The position numbers and the translations under genes are program-made. Shown here in pieces: positions 1 to 6,932 of a DNA stretch of 24,642 bases (the stretch's first letter is position 1; each line of letters starts with the position of its first letter). The DNA comes from GCA-2737125 sp044336815. Lineage in GTDB: Bacteria; Actinomycetota; Actinomycetes; S36-B12. Where the stretch lies: assembly GCA_044336815.1 (NCBI GenBank), contig JBIIOU010000012.1, forward strand, positions 1 through 24,642, in the 5' to 3' direction. The notes under the pieces were generated by a model. It worked only from the letters and a program-made list of their open reading frames with translations, did not search any database and had not been told where the DNA came from.

Positions 1-1074
1 CGCCGCGTCACCATCAAGGAGTAGTGCTTCACGTCGGGGGTCTGCTGGCACATAGGCTACGTCTGGTGTTAAAGCGCGGCCGTCAGACTCCTGCTCTGGG
101 GTTTGGATAGAGCCGCGCTCCCACCCCCTGAGACCTGCGAGGCATTCAACAAATTCGTGTTGGCCACTGCCATCGACTCCTGCGACACCAAGGACCTCTC
201 CGCGATGCAGGGAGAGACTGGCGCCTTTCACAGCCCAAGTACTGTCGTCGCCCTTTACCCATAAGTCCGATACTTGGAGAAGCTCGACCACACTCCTATC
301 TCGGTACACTTTCGTCCGCGGATTCAGCGTCCGTCCCACTATAAGAGTCGCCAAACTTGACTCGTCTAATTCGCTTGTCTCAGCTGTACCGACGACCCTG
401 CCGGCGCGCAATACCGTCACTTTGTCGCAAATCTCTAAAACCTCAGGAACTTTGTGGCTGATAAACACAATGGCAAGACCGGTCGACTTGAGCCTTTGCA
501 AAACTATGAAAAGGCTCTTAATTTCTTCTGGAGACAGGACCGATGTGGGCTCATCCAAAATGAGCACCTTCGAATGCCTATACAGTGCTGACAAAATCGC
601 GACCCGCTGCTTTTCGGAAGGTGCAAGATCCTTGCCTAATCGATGAGTCCAGTCCAGACCGGTGTGTTCGGCCCCTCCTAAGTCGACTCCGAACTCCTCA
701 GCCACTGCGGCAATTTCACGCGCCTGCTTAGCACGAGAAATGAAACCCAGTCCCTTCTTGGTGCCAAGAGATATATTATCTGCGACGGTGAGTGTGTCGA
801 TCATCATGAAAGTTTGATGCACCATCGCGATGCCTGCTTTGAGCGCGTCCAGAGGATTTGCATGATCGTGCATCTGGCCTTCGATAAAAACATGGCCTTC
901 ATCTTGTTTGTAGAGACCGGAAGCGACATTCATTAGCGTAGTTTTTCCTGCGCCATTTTCCCCGATGAGACCATGGATTTCACCAGGCATGACCGCGAAA
1001 TCAACCGACTCGTTGGCTACTTTTCCACCAAATTGCTTGACGATGCCTCGCAATTCGAGCGCATAACCCACCAT
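1..1074 (-). CDS. BMP-family ABC importer ATP-binding protein (C-terminus cut by window edge)
   Basis: Cytoplasmic ATPase of a nucleoside/BMP-type ABC importer, energising the two permeases just upstream. The frame is open for 358 codons from ATG at 1074 to the window edge; family members have about 500 residues, so roughly the last third is missing. The first nucleotide-binding domain has Walker A GENGAGKTT near residue 37, an atypical signature around DLAPSEKQRVAIL, and Walker B LILDEPTS near residue 167. A second domain starts near residue 255 and has the degenerate P-loop GVDGSGQHE typical of the second half of RbsA/NupO-type ATPases. AGGA lies 6 bases before the ATG. The gene starts 8 bases after the preceding permease stop, so it is the last visible gene of a four-gene operon. 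The import substrate cannot be read from this protein. Confidence 0.93.
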   Translation of the reverse strand, partial: MVGYALELRGIVKQFGGKVANESVDFAVMPGEIHGLIGENGAGKTTLMNVASGLYKQDEGHVFIEGQMHDHANPLDALKAGIAMVHQTFMMIDTLTVADNISLGTKKGLGFISRAKQAREIAAVAEEFGVDLGGAEHTGLDWTHRLGKDLAPSEKQRVAILSALYRHSKVLILDEPTSVLSPEEIKSLFIVLQRLKSTGLAIVFISHKVPEVLEICDKVTVLRAGRVVGTAETSELDESSLATLIVGRTLNPRTKVYRDRSVVELLQVSDLWVKGDDSTWAVKGASLSLHRGEVLGVAGVDGSGQHEFVECLAGLRGWERGSIQTPEQESDGRALTPDVAYVPADPRREALLLDGDAA

Positions 1075-1082
1075 AAGTAGTC

Positions 1083-2030
1083 CTAACCTCTCAGCTCACG
1101 GTAGTAAGGCATGCCTAAAGATGCTGGCGGGGTCCGGTTCGCCATCACGAGGAGCATGCCAAGTGTCAGCAGGTAAGGAAGCATGTTCAAAATCGCGGGT
1201 GAGATGTCGAAGCCCTCCGCAGTCATCCACAGTTGAAGCGCATCGGCGGCACCAAACAGCAAGGCCGCAAACACCACCCACAGTGGGCGCCAACCCGCGA
1301 AGATAATTGCCGCAAGAGCGATGAAGCCTCTTCCTCCAACGATGTTGGGGGTAAAGGCGCCGAGAATCCCGATACTCAGCATGGCCCCACCTAGACCTGC
1401 CAGAAGACCGCTTGCGAGCACGGCCACAGTGCGTGTCTTGGCGACAGGGATGCCTCGCGTTTCGGCCACTCTTGGTGCATCACCTACAGACGATAGGCGC
1501 AGACCCGAATGACTCTTGGTCAAGTAGTAGACCACGAAGAGGAGGGCTGCATATGAAAAGTAGACAAGGACGTTTTGATTAAAGAGCGCTTGACCCAGCA
1601 ACGGTATATCTACCAATATCGGGATCTCTAATGGAGGCAATTGAGGAGCACCTTGGAAGGTAGTGCCAGAACGCTCAAGTAGAACGTTATTGAAAAATGA
1701 AACCGCCCCAATGGATAAAGTCAATATACCGATGGCGGCAGCTACTTGGTTGATGCTTAATCGCACTGTGAAGACCGCGTACGCCCATGCAACAATTAGG
1801 CCGCCGAGACCACCCGCGACCAGCCCAATATATGCGTTCGTCTCTCGTGCCGCGATCACCGCGATGAAAGCCCCCACGAGCATGAATGGCTCAAGTGCTA
1901 GGGCAAACACTCCAACTCTCTCCGACAGGAGCCCGCCCAGTGCGGCAAGCAATACTGGCGTCGTCAGAACCACCGTAGAAATCAAAATAATACTCAGGTC
2001 AGTCGCCGTCATCACGACCACTCTCGACAC
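1083..2030 (-). CDS. BMP-type ABC importer permease subunit (YufQ/NupQ-like)
   Basis: Inner-membrane permease of the BMP/nucleoside importer, of the branched-chain amino acid/sugar permease superfamily. The 315-residue product is made of hydrophobic segments and carries the family-typical stretch LLSERVGVFALALEPFMLVGA near the N-terminus and a loop with SVGDAPRVAETRGIPVAKTR in the second half, the expected site of contact with the ATPase. GTG at 2030 follows GGAG by about 5 bases and overlaps the preceding permease gene by 32 bases; an ATG at 2012 with a weaker site is the alternative. The overlap indicates translational coupling and a heterodimeric permease. Family assignment is firm; the substrate is not. 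Confidence 0.92.
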   Translation of the reverse strand: MSRVVVMTATDLSIILISTVVLTTPVLLAALGGLLSERVGVFALALEPFMLVGAFIAVIAARETNAYIGLVAGGLGGLIVAWAYAVFTVRLSINQVAAAIGILTLSIGAVSFFNNVLLERSGTTFQGAPQLPPLEIPILVDIPLLGQALFNQNVLVYFSYAALLFVVYYLTKSHSGLRLSSVGDAPRVAETRGIPVAKTRTVAVLASGLLAGLGGAMLSIGILGAFTPNIVGGRGFIALAAIIFAGWRPLWVVFAALLFGAADALQLWMTAEGFDISPAILNMLPYLLTLGMLLVMANRTPPASLGMPYYRELRG

Positions 2031-3147
2031 CGCTGCTCCGATTACTCGTGGTCACTCGCGCCCTCTGCTCATCGATTGGCTGCTCATCGATTGGTTGCGC
2101 TCGTTTGAATGTCACAAGTTTCAAGGCGCCTCTCAGATATGCGCGCGTGTCAGGCACACGGGCAACCAAAAGAAACGAGACGATCACTAACCCCTGCATG
2201 AGACTGACGATTGACGCTGGCACACCCAGGGTCAATTGAGCCTCGAACCCTCCAACGTAGAGCGCACCGAAGAACACACCCGCGATCAAAATTGCGAGTG
2301 CAGATCCCCCGCCAATCAGACCAACGACAATGCCGATATACCAGTAATCAATTATGCCTTCCTGCAACCGATACTGGTCACCCAAGATGACCAAGGTGCC
2401 AGCCAAGCCTGAAAAAGCACCGCTGATCAGGAACACCTGAATGGTTATCGCTTGCACTCTAAAACCGGCATACCGCGCCACCGTCGGACTCATACCGACA
2501 CTTCGTACCTTGAATCCCCACATGGAGTATCTAAGAAGCAAACCGATTAGTAATAAGCAGCCAAACGCCACGATGATTCCAGCGCTCATTCGGGAATCCG
2601 GAAGAATGAAAGGAAGGCGGGCCGACTGCGGTATTGCTTTGCTTTGGGCCAGCGGCGATTCGGGATCCTGAAGTGGACCACGGAGAAGATATGCGACCAA
2701 GTAGACGGCGACGAAATTCATCAGCAGGGTAGTCACAATTTCGTTCGTGCCAAACCATATCTTCATAAGAGCGGGGCCGAGTGCCCACAATGCGCCGCCT
2801 ATCGCGCCTGCAGCGAAGCAGGCAGGTATAAGAACAGCTGCAGGTGAGTTTAGTTGGGTAGCCACCAAGACGGAGGCCGCTGCACCCATAAGGAATTGCC
2901 CCTGCAGGCCCACATTTATAACATGTCCGCGTAGGCCGAATGCAAAACTAAGCCCGAGCAAGATTAGTGGAGTCGCCGCATTCGCCGTCGCCCCGAGGGC
3001 GTAGGCCGACGAAACCGCACCCGTAAATATTGTTCCAAGTGTTGCAAACGGTGAGACCCCAACCGTCAGCGAGGCCAACGAACCGACCAACAACGCTAAG
3101 ACCCCAGCTAAAACCGCACGTAGGGGTGACATCTGGAGTGGGTTCAC
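1999..3147 (-). CDS. BMP-type ABC importer permease subunit (YufP/NupP-like)
   Basis: The larger of two inner-membrane permeases of the BMP/nucleoside importer. The product has 382 residues and about ten hydrophobic segments, with family-typical features: FGLRGHVINVGLQGQF near residue 70, FGTNEIVTTLLMNF near residue 132, and a cytoplasmic loop with RSVGMSPTVARYAGF near residue 216. I chose GTG at 3147, preceded by AGAGG about 10 bases upstream; ATG at 3132 is the alternative and lacks a ribosome site. The hydrophilic C-terminal tail of about 30 residues contains the duplicated pentapeptide PIDEQ-PIDEQ, from a 15-base tandem duplication, and overlaps the next gene. It lies 58 bases downstream of the binding-protein gene in the same operon. 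Confidence 0.92.
   Translation of the reverse strand: MNPLQMSPLRAVLAGVLALLVGSLASLTVGVSPFATLGTIFTGAVSSAYALGATANAATPLILLGLSFAFGLRGHVINVGLQGQFLMGAAASVLVATQLNSPAAVLIPACFAAGAIGGALWALGPALMKIWFGTNEIVTTLLMNFVAVYLVAYLLRGPLQDPESPLAQSKAIPQSARLPFILPDSRMSAGIIVAFGCLLLIGLLLRYSMWGFKVRSVGMSPTVARYAGFRVQAITIQVFLISGAFSGLAGTLVILGDQYRLQEGIIDYWYIGIVVGLIGGGSALAILIAGVFFGALYVGGFEAQLTLGVPASIVSLMQGLVIVSFLLVARVPDTRAYLRGALKLVTFKRAQPIDEQPIDEQRARVTTSNRSSGVESGRDDGD
2066..2095. repeat. 15-base tandem duplication in the permease tail
   Basis: TGCTCATCGATTGG plus one variable base occurs twice head to tail. It is in frame and duplicates five residues (PIDEQ) in the hydrophilic C-terminal tail of the upstream permease, 35 bases before the start of the next permease gene. 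Confidence 0.9.
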
Positions 3148-3205
3148 CTCAGTACCGCCTCTTGGCAGAGAGGCGAACCCACCCTCAGATTCAAGCCCGA
3201 ACCTT

Positions 3206-4255
3206 CTACTTCGTTGTCGCCGCAGCGACTTCCGCCGCCACCTTGTCTACCTGCTCAGGAGTTAACAGACCCCGGGAATCTGCCAGACTCCAAACATTTT
3301 CTTCGACACCCTCGATCACGACCTCGGGGGCGAGGGTGTCCGAGCTGAATCGTTCGAATACACGGGTGATGGCACCGGCGTAGTCGAGCATGATCGAACT
3401 CACAACCGCTTTGGGAGCTACGTCGTGCTCGTCAACGCCAAAACCGATCGCCAACGCGCCTCCCTCGGTGGCCGCCTGGAACAATCCTGGCTGCCCTCCA
3501 TTGGCCACACCGAAAATTACGTCTGCGCCATTTCCGATAGCGGCCTTCGCTTGCTGTGTTGCCTTGATGGGATCACCCATACCAGTACCTGTGTAGGAAA
3601 CTTGAACCTCAGCACCGGGGTTTATCTTCTTGACTCCAGCGGTGAATCCGTCCATAAGACCCACGATAGGAATGATTGTCTCGTCAGCACCGATGCCGGC
3701 CAATTTGCCGCTCTTGCTTGCAATACCTCCAAGGAGGCCAGCAAGATACCCGCCATACTCCCAGTCAAATGACACCGCGGAAACGTTGGGTTCCTGACCG
3801 GCATAACCGTTGATGACCACAAACTTGGTATCAGGGAATTCAGGACCCACCTCAAGTGCGGCGGCCTGACCCACGATGTCGTTGGCAATTACTAGGTCGT
3901 AGCCTCGTGAACCATAGTTGCGCAGAGCCTCGGCCCAACCTTCTGGAGTCATACTGCCTTGAACGTCAACAGCTGCGCCGAATTCGCTTTCGAGGCTGTC
4001 GGCCGCCTCTTGTGTCGCTCGACCAAGACCGGAATCTTGGAGTCCGACACCCGTGAGGATGGCAACGCTCACGGCATCAGCCGCAGGGGCTGCTGCCGAA
4101 GGGGCATCAGCCGAGGGGGCTGCGGCCGAGGGGGCTGCGGCCGAGGGGGCTGCGGCTGGTTCTTCCGTGGTAGCCGTGGTGGAGGCGCAGCCAGCAAGGA
4201 CGAGGCTGAGGCTTGCAGCTACCGTCACGAGCCCAAAGGCCTTAGTTCTCTTCAT
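3206..4255 (-). CDS. BMP/PnrA-family substrate-binding lipoprotein
   Basis: Membrane-anchored receptor that delivers the substrate to the importer encoded downstream. The 349-residue precursor has a lipoprotein signal peptide (MKRTKAFG, hydrophobic core, lipobox LAGC with Cys23). A low-complexity Ala/Pro/Ser linker spans about residues 33-60, built from AAPSA units, and the BMP fold begins at about VSVAILTGVG. Family features include GSMTPEGW, DLVIANDIVGQ, FDWEYGGYLAG, GFTAGVKKINP and DVIFGVANGGQPG. Known members bind purine nucleosides, autoinducer-2 or related compounds. The start is supported by AAGGAG 8 bases upstream. It is the first gene of the operon and has its own promoter region. 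The linker is longer and more repetitive than usual and is encoded by a DNA minisatellite. Confidence 0.94.
   Translation of the reverse strand: MKRTKAFGLVTVAASLSLVLAGCASTTATTEEPAAAPSAAAPSAAAPSADAPSAAAPAADAVSVAILTGVGLQDSGLGRATQEAADSLESEFGAAVDVQGSMTPEGWAEALRNYGSRGYDLVIANDIVGQAAALEVGPEFPDTKFVVINGYAGQEPNVSAVSFDWEYGGYLAGLLGGIASKSGKLAGIGADETIIPIVGLMDGFTAGVKKINPGAEVQVSYTGTGMGDPIKATQQAKAAIGNGADVIFGVANGGQPGLFQAATEGGALAIGFGVDEHDVAPKAVVSSIMLDYAGAITRVFERFSSDTLAPEVVIEGVEENVWSLADSRGLLTPEQVDKVAAEVAAATTK
4080..4154. repeat. Minisatellite, five 15-base units, coding for the lipoprotein linker
   Basis: Three perfect copies of GCCGAGGGGGCTGCG at 4110-4124, 4125-4139 and 4140-4154 follow two degenerate copies at 4080-4109. 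On the coding (minus) strand each unit adds an Ala/Pro/Ser pentapeptide between the lipidated cysteine and the binding domain. A copy-number change would keep the frame and only alter tether length. Confidence 0.9.
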
Positions 4256-4306
4256 CTGTTCTCCTTAAATCAATGGGCAAATTAATCGTCTGGGTGGTTA
4301 CTGTCG

Positions 4307-4358
4307 CGTTCTATGTATACCGCTATTCTGCCGTACGTAAATAAACCGCGATAGAACG
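4307..4358. promoter_or_regulatory. Inverted CGTTCTAT repeat flanking the importer promoter (candidate operator)
   Basis: CGTTCTAT at 4307-4314 and its exact complement ATAGAACG at 4351-4358 lie on either side of the -10/-35 boxes, with centres 44 bases (about four helical turns) apart. The proximal half overlaps the -10 box and the predicted start point, a position suited to repression. The regulator is unknown. The rest of 4256-4436 is AT-rich and I see no gene in it. Confidence 0.45.
4314..4341 (-). promoter_or_regulatory. Probable promoter of the BMP importer operon
   Basis: On the minus strand, TTTACG (4341-4336) and TATACA (4319-4314) are separated by 16 bases, in an AT-rich stretch that reads toward the lipoprotein gene. 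The predicted transcript starts near 4307, giving a leader of about 50 bases. Confidence 0.55.
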
Positions 4359-4436
4359 TTGCGATAATGTAACTTAAGTCCAAGCATTTTTGGGGCGATA
4401 TTTAATTATTTCCCAAAATTTATTCCTAGGCCTGCG

Positions 4437-4655
4437 TTAGGAGCTTTCGTCGTTGTTGGTCGACCCGAATGTCCCCGCTTCGGTATCTGTCAAGTCAGCG
4501 TGGTCACCGGACAATCTCCTTGGATCAGAACTGCAGGCCGTCGATGAAATTGCCCCGATTGCCGCCAAGATCGCGACTACACGGAGCGAAGATGTAAAAA
4601 TATCTTCATCAAGAAATTACAATGTCATGCGGCCTCCTTGTTGGTTTGGTTTCAT
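4437..4655 (-). pseudogene. Small lipoprotein gene interrupted by an early TAA
   Basis: A minus-strand frame ending at TAA (4439-4437) encodes a convincing lipoprotein signal: SLRVVAILAAIGAISSTAC, then a hydrophilic Ser/Asp-rich tail of about 30 residues ending NNDESS. Two starts in the same frame precede it: ATG at 4655, overlapping the Nudix stop as ATGA, and ATG at 4628 behind AAGGAGG. Both run into an in-frame TAA at 4619-4617, only four codons after the second ATG. The gene therefore looks broken by one substitution or by a small shift: another frame opens with ATG AAG ATA at about 4607 and would read MKIFLHLRSV into the signal if one base were changed in length. I see no known family. 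It could also be a chance frame, but the start signals and lipobox together argue otherwise. Confidence 0.45.
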
Positions 4656-5155
4656 CTGGTAAGGGGGGGGGAATAGTGTTCTAATAATCCCTGATTAAGG
4701 GGCGGCTTTCGTCGAACATCAACATCATTGTTAGTTGCAATGACTGATGGCGCTTCCACCGCTTGAAGGACATCGAAAAACCATGGCACGAGTGCAATCC
4801 GCGACAGGTCTCTTCGGTTTAACCACTGATAACTATCGTGTTCCCAATTTAGGGTGAGAGTCCATTTCGTTACATCGCAACTGAAGGTGTAAACGGTCCA
4901 ATGGTGCCCATGCTCGTCTGAAATGTTCAAAGTGGTGCCTTGCTGGAGCGATTTTAAGTCAGTCACGGCGAGACCGATCTCTTCTTCGATTTCCGTCATT
5001 GCTTGCACGTCAGCATCAAGGTATTCGGATAAGTAGCCCGTGATGCAATGCCAGCGCCCAGCGTCATGGCTTACCAAACTGCTGCGCTTTAAAAGACATA
5101 TTCTGTCGCGGTTCCGCACGATGACGGCTACGACCGCCGTAGTTTGCAGGCACAC
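4652..5155 (-). CDS. Divergent Nudix hydrolase
   Basis: Predicted cytoplasmic hydrolase of a nucleoside-diphosphate-linked compound, 167 residues. The Nudix box lies at residues 40-62 with correct spacing (G40, E55, E58, E59, G61), but the usual first Glu is Leu46 and the usual Arg is Thr54. The metal-binding glutamate cluster is kept, so activity is plausible while the substrate class is unclear. The start is GTG at 5155 behind GGAGG, 6 bases away. The last codons contain a run of nine C (plus-strand G at 4663-4671), a possible slippage site. The stop overlaps the start of the broken lipoprotein as ATGA. Upstream, 5156-5377 separates it from the flavin reductase gene and contains no convincing gene. 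It may clean up a metabolite of the neighbouring pathway, but this is inference from position. Confidence 0.85.
   Translation of the reverse strand: MCLQTTAVVAVIVRNRDRICLLKRSSLVSHDAGRWHCITGYLSEYLDADVQAMTEIEEEIGLAVTDLKSLQQGTTLNISDEHGHHWTVYTFSCDVTKWTLTLNWEHDSYQWLNRRDLSRIALVPWFFDVLQAVEAPSVIATNNDVDVRRKPPLNQGLLEHYSPPLTR
4663..4671. repeat. Nine-base homopolymer (G9) at the end of the Nudix gene
   Basis: Nine consecutive G on the plus strand, read as C9 in the Nudix gene (codons Ser-Pro-Pro). Loss of one base would replace the last residues and extend the protein by 15 codons, through the ATG at 4655, to the TAA at 4619-4617. Confidence 0.85.
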
Positions 5156-5377
5156 CGCATACCTCCAACCTGCTCATTGGTATCAAGCTGTTTGCCTGGA
5201 GCACTAGAGCCACCGTCTACTGAGGAAATGACTACGAGTGGTTGTCTTGTCATAAACAGAGTGAGAATCAATTCGAGCCAGGTTCTAAAAGTGATCGATC
5301 GACAGAATCCGCGAGGCCAGCCATCGAGGCCGAAGGCCCAGCGGCATGTACAGTGTCGTGAATCACAGCCATTCCTT

Positions 5378-5935
5378 CTACTTCACTCCGCCGAATGCTT
5401 GCGAATTGCTGTCTAACGTGTCATGCAAGCGCCGGTACTTTCCCCTGAAGTAGACGAGCGGACCTTTGGCTGACGCATTTTCGCGAATTTTTGACACTCG
5501 GCCGACCACGATGTAGTGGTCTCCTGCAAGAAGTTCGTGTTCGATTATGCACTCGAGCCAACCGATGGCTCCCTCAATAATTGGATTTCCTTCGTCACTC
5601 TTGTGCCAAGAAACACCTTTCCATTTGTCGGTATCGCTGACGGCGAATTGAGCAGAGACATCAGTTTGATGCGCCCCCAGAATATTGATGCAGAAATGAC
5701 CGGCCTTTTTGATCGTTGGGTAGGTCTTCGATGATGCGCTGACGGAAAATGACACCATTGCGGGTTCAAGTGACACGCTGTAGAAAGATTGACAGGTAAC
5801 CCCCACAGGGAGTTCTTCATGTGTCGAGGTAACCACAACAACTCCGGAGGCGAAATTACCCGCGATTTCTCGGAATCTGCGGGAATCGAGCTGCACGGGG
5901 TTGTTATTGGTCACTGAGCGGTTTGGTTTCGCCAT
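5378..5935 (-). CDS. Flavin reductase-like FMN-binding protein
   Basis: Predicted short-chain NAD(P)H:flavin oxidoreductase of the RutF/HpaC type, which supplies reduced flavin to a separate monooxygenase. The 185-residue product starts the domain at about residue 17 (RFREIAGNFASGVVVVTS) and continues with GVTCQSFYSVSLEPAMVSFSV, SKTYPTIKKAGHFCINIL and GRVSKI, the expected order for the flavin reductase-like split barrel. I chose ATG at 5935, which overlaps the preceding FMN reductase gene by 25 bases; GTG at 5977 would add 14 residues with no better ribosome site. It is the second gene of a two-gene transcript driven from the divergent promoter near 6600, opposite the monooxygenase, which is its likely partner. 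Confidence 0.88.
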   Translation of the reverse strand: MAKPNRSVTNNNPVQLDSRRFREIAGNFASGVVVVTSTHEELPVGVTCQSFYSVSLEPAMVSFSVSASSKTYPTIKKAGHFCINILGAHQTDVSAQFAVSDTDKWKGVSWHKSDEGNPIIEGAIGWLECIIEHELLAGDHYIVVGRVSKIRENASAKGPLVYFRGKYRRLHDTLDSNSQAFGGVK

Positions 5936-6426
5936 GATCGAGCGAATTCCAAAACATTCTGATTTTCCGTGATCCACGTATCTAGGATTTCATCCATTTG
6001 ATTCATGTTGGGTGTGATGAAATACAAGCCGCGTGTAGGTACGCAAGCCCCTAACTCAACGAGCAGATGTCGTAGCCCAATTTCGGGTGCAAGGCTATGC
6101 GTTGCGTCTGCACCTGTCATGACCGGTATGGCTACTACGCCGCCGAGGCCATCTTTACCATATCGATCCAAGAAAGACTTGAGTAGACCTGTGTAGGTGG
6201 CCTTATAGGTGGGTGACGCCACTATGAGTAGGTCGCTGCTGGCCACTTGGGCCGTCAGGTTATCCATCTCAACTGATGGCCATTCAAATATGGAATTGAC
6301 ATGCTCGGCCAAGTCGATGGCGAGTCGAGTGTCCCCACTACGCGTGATTCGGTCGGCGATCGCATTCGCCAGCTTTAAGGTGCGTGAATCTGACTTCGGA
6401 TTACCTACGAGAACCGTGATCTTCAT
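5911..6426 (-). CDS. NAD(P)H-dependent FMN reductase, flavodoxin-like (SsuE/MsuE type)
   Basis: Predicted flavodoxin-fold reductase of 171 residues that reduces FMN with NAD(P)H for a flavin-dependent oxygenase. It begins MKITVLVGNPKSDSRT, with the phosphate-binding loop GNPKSDSRT at residues 8-16, followed by LLIVASPTYKATYTGLLKSFLDRY, the typical second flavin contact, then PVMTGADATHSLA and a dimerisation-type C-terminal helix. I chose ATG at 6426, with GGAGGG about 11 bases upstream; longer in-frame starts only add a non-conserved leader. The transcript leader is about 170 bases. Having both an SsuE-type and a RutF-type reductase next to a single monooxygenase is redundant. Confidence 0.9.
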   Translation of the reverse strand: MKITVLVGNPKSDSRTLKLANAIADRITRSGDTRLAIDLAEHVNSIFEWPSVEMDNLTAQVASSDLLIVASPTYKATYTGLLKSFLDRYGKDGLGGVVAIPVMTGADATHSLAPEIGLRHLLVELGACVPTRGLYFITPNMNQMDEILDTWITENQNVLEFARSWRNQTAQ

Positions 6427-6602
6427 AGTCGACACGTCCCTCCAACTGTGTACGATGTGACGGAAATCCTTGCATTTAGTGCCCTTCTTGGCCCTCCAAG
6501 AGCCAAGGGACAGCCCAAAGGAAGCCATACGCTTAGTTTTGAAATTCAATCGCAACTGGGGTGGATGTCACAGTTGTCGGTGGGCATCTTTTGCCTGCGG
6601 AA

Positions 6603-6631
6603 ATTATGACTTGGGGCATGAGTCTTGTCAA
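6603..6631 (-). promoter_or_regulatory. Promoter of the FMN reductase / flavin reductase transcript
   Basis: On the minus strand, TTGACA (6631-6626) is followed after exactly 17 bases by CATAAT (6608-6603), close to the sigma-70/SigA consensus. Predicted start is near 6597. The -35 box lies 2 bases from the first of four inverted repeats. Confidence 0.7.
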
Positions 6632-6633
6632 CA

Positions 6634-6707
6634 GGAAGAAGCAACTTCCGTGAAAACAATGTTTTCTTCGGTAATTTCCGAGGAAAATCCCGGGAAAACA
6701 AGTTCCC
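6634..6707. promoter_or_regulatory. Cluster of four inverted repeats between divergent promoters (candidate operator array)
   Basis: Four short palindromes rich in GGAA/TTCC lie in a row: GGAAG-N6-CTTCC (6634-6649), GAAAAC-AAT-GTTTTC (6652-6666), TTTCC-GA-GGAAA (6675-6686) and GGGAA-N6-TTCCC (6692-6707). Their centres are 17-22 bases apart, about two helical turns, so bound dimers would sit on one face of the DNA. The array begins directly upstream of the minus-strand -35 box and more than 110 bases before the plus-strand promoter. No regulator gene is in the window. Confidence 0.55.
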
Positions 6708-6801
6708 ATGCAGGTACATCGGAGTGGCTTACCGAGGGCACCGCATTCGGTCGCTCGTCGTCACGGTGAGGGATCAGTAATCAGAAATAATTGAAACACT
6801 T

Positions 6802-6849
6802 CAGCAACCTTGATATATTATTGACAGTCTTTGCTGGTTGTTTTAGGAT
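6802..6849 (+). promoter_or_regulatory. Promoter of the monooxygenase / esterase transcript
   Basis: TTGACA (6821-6826) and TAGGAT (6844-6849) with a 17-base spacer; predicted start near 6856 and a 5' leader of about 75 bases. An inverted pair CAGCAA (6802-6807) / TTGCTG (6831-6836) surrounds the -35 box and could be a further operator. The remaining sequence from 6427 to 6932 shows no gene. Confidence 0.65.
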
Positions 6850-6932
6850 CTGCACTCTTCATGCATCCATCAACTCCGAACAGTTTCAGTAAAGCCCAAC
6901 ATGGGAATGAGTATTCGAAGGGATAGAAAAAC

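Noticed and set aside
4453..4662. Plus-strand 69-residue frame before the Nudix gene end
   Set aside because: No start signals; it is the antisense shadow of the broken lipoprotein frame, which has a lipobox and ribosome site.
5128..5253. A 41-codon minus ORF upstream of and overlapping the Nudix gene start (MTRQPLVVISSVDGG...)
   Set aside because: No ribosome site, no recognised family, and it overlaps the better supported Nudix start in another frame.
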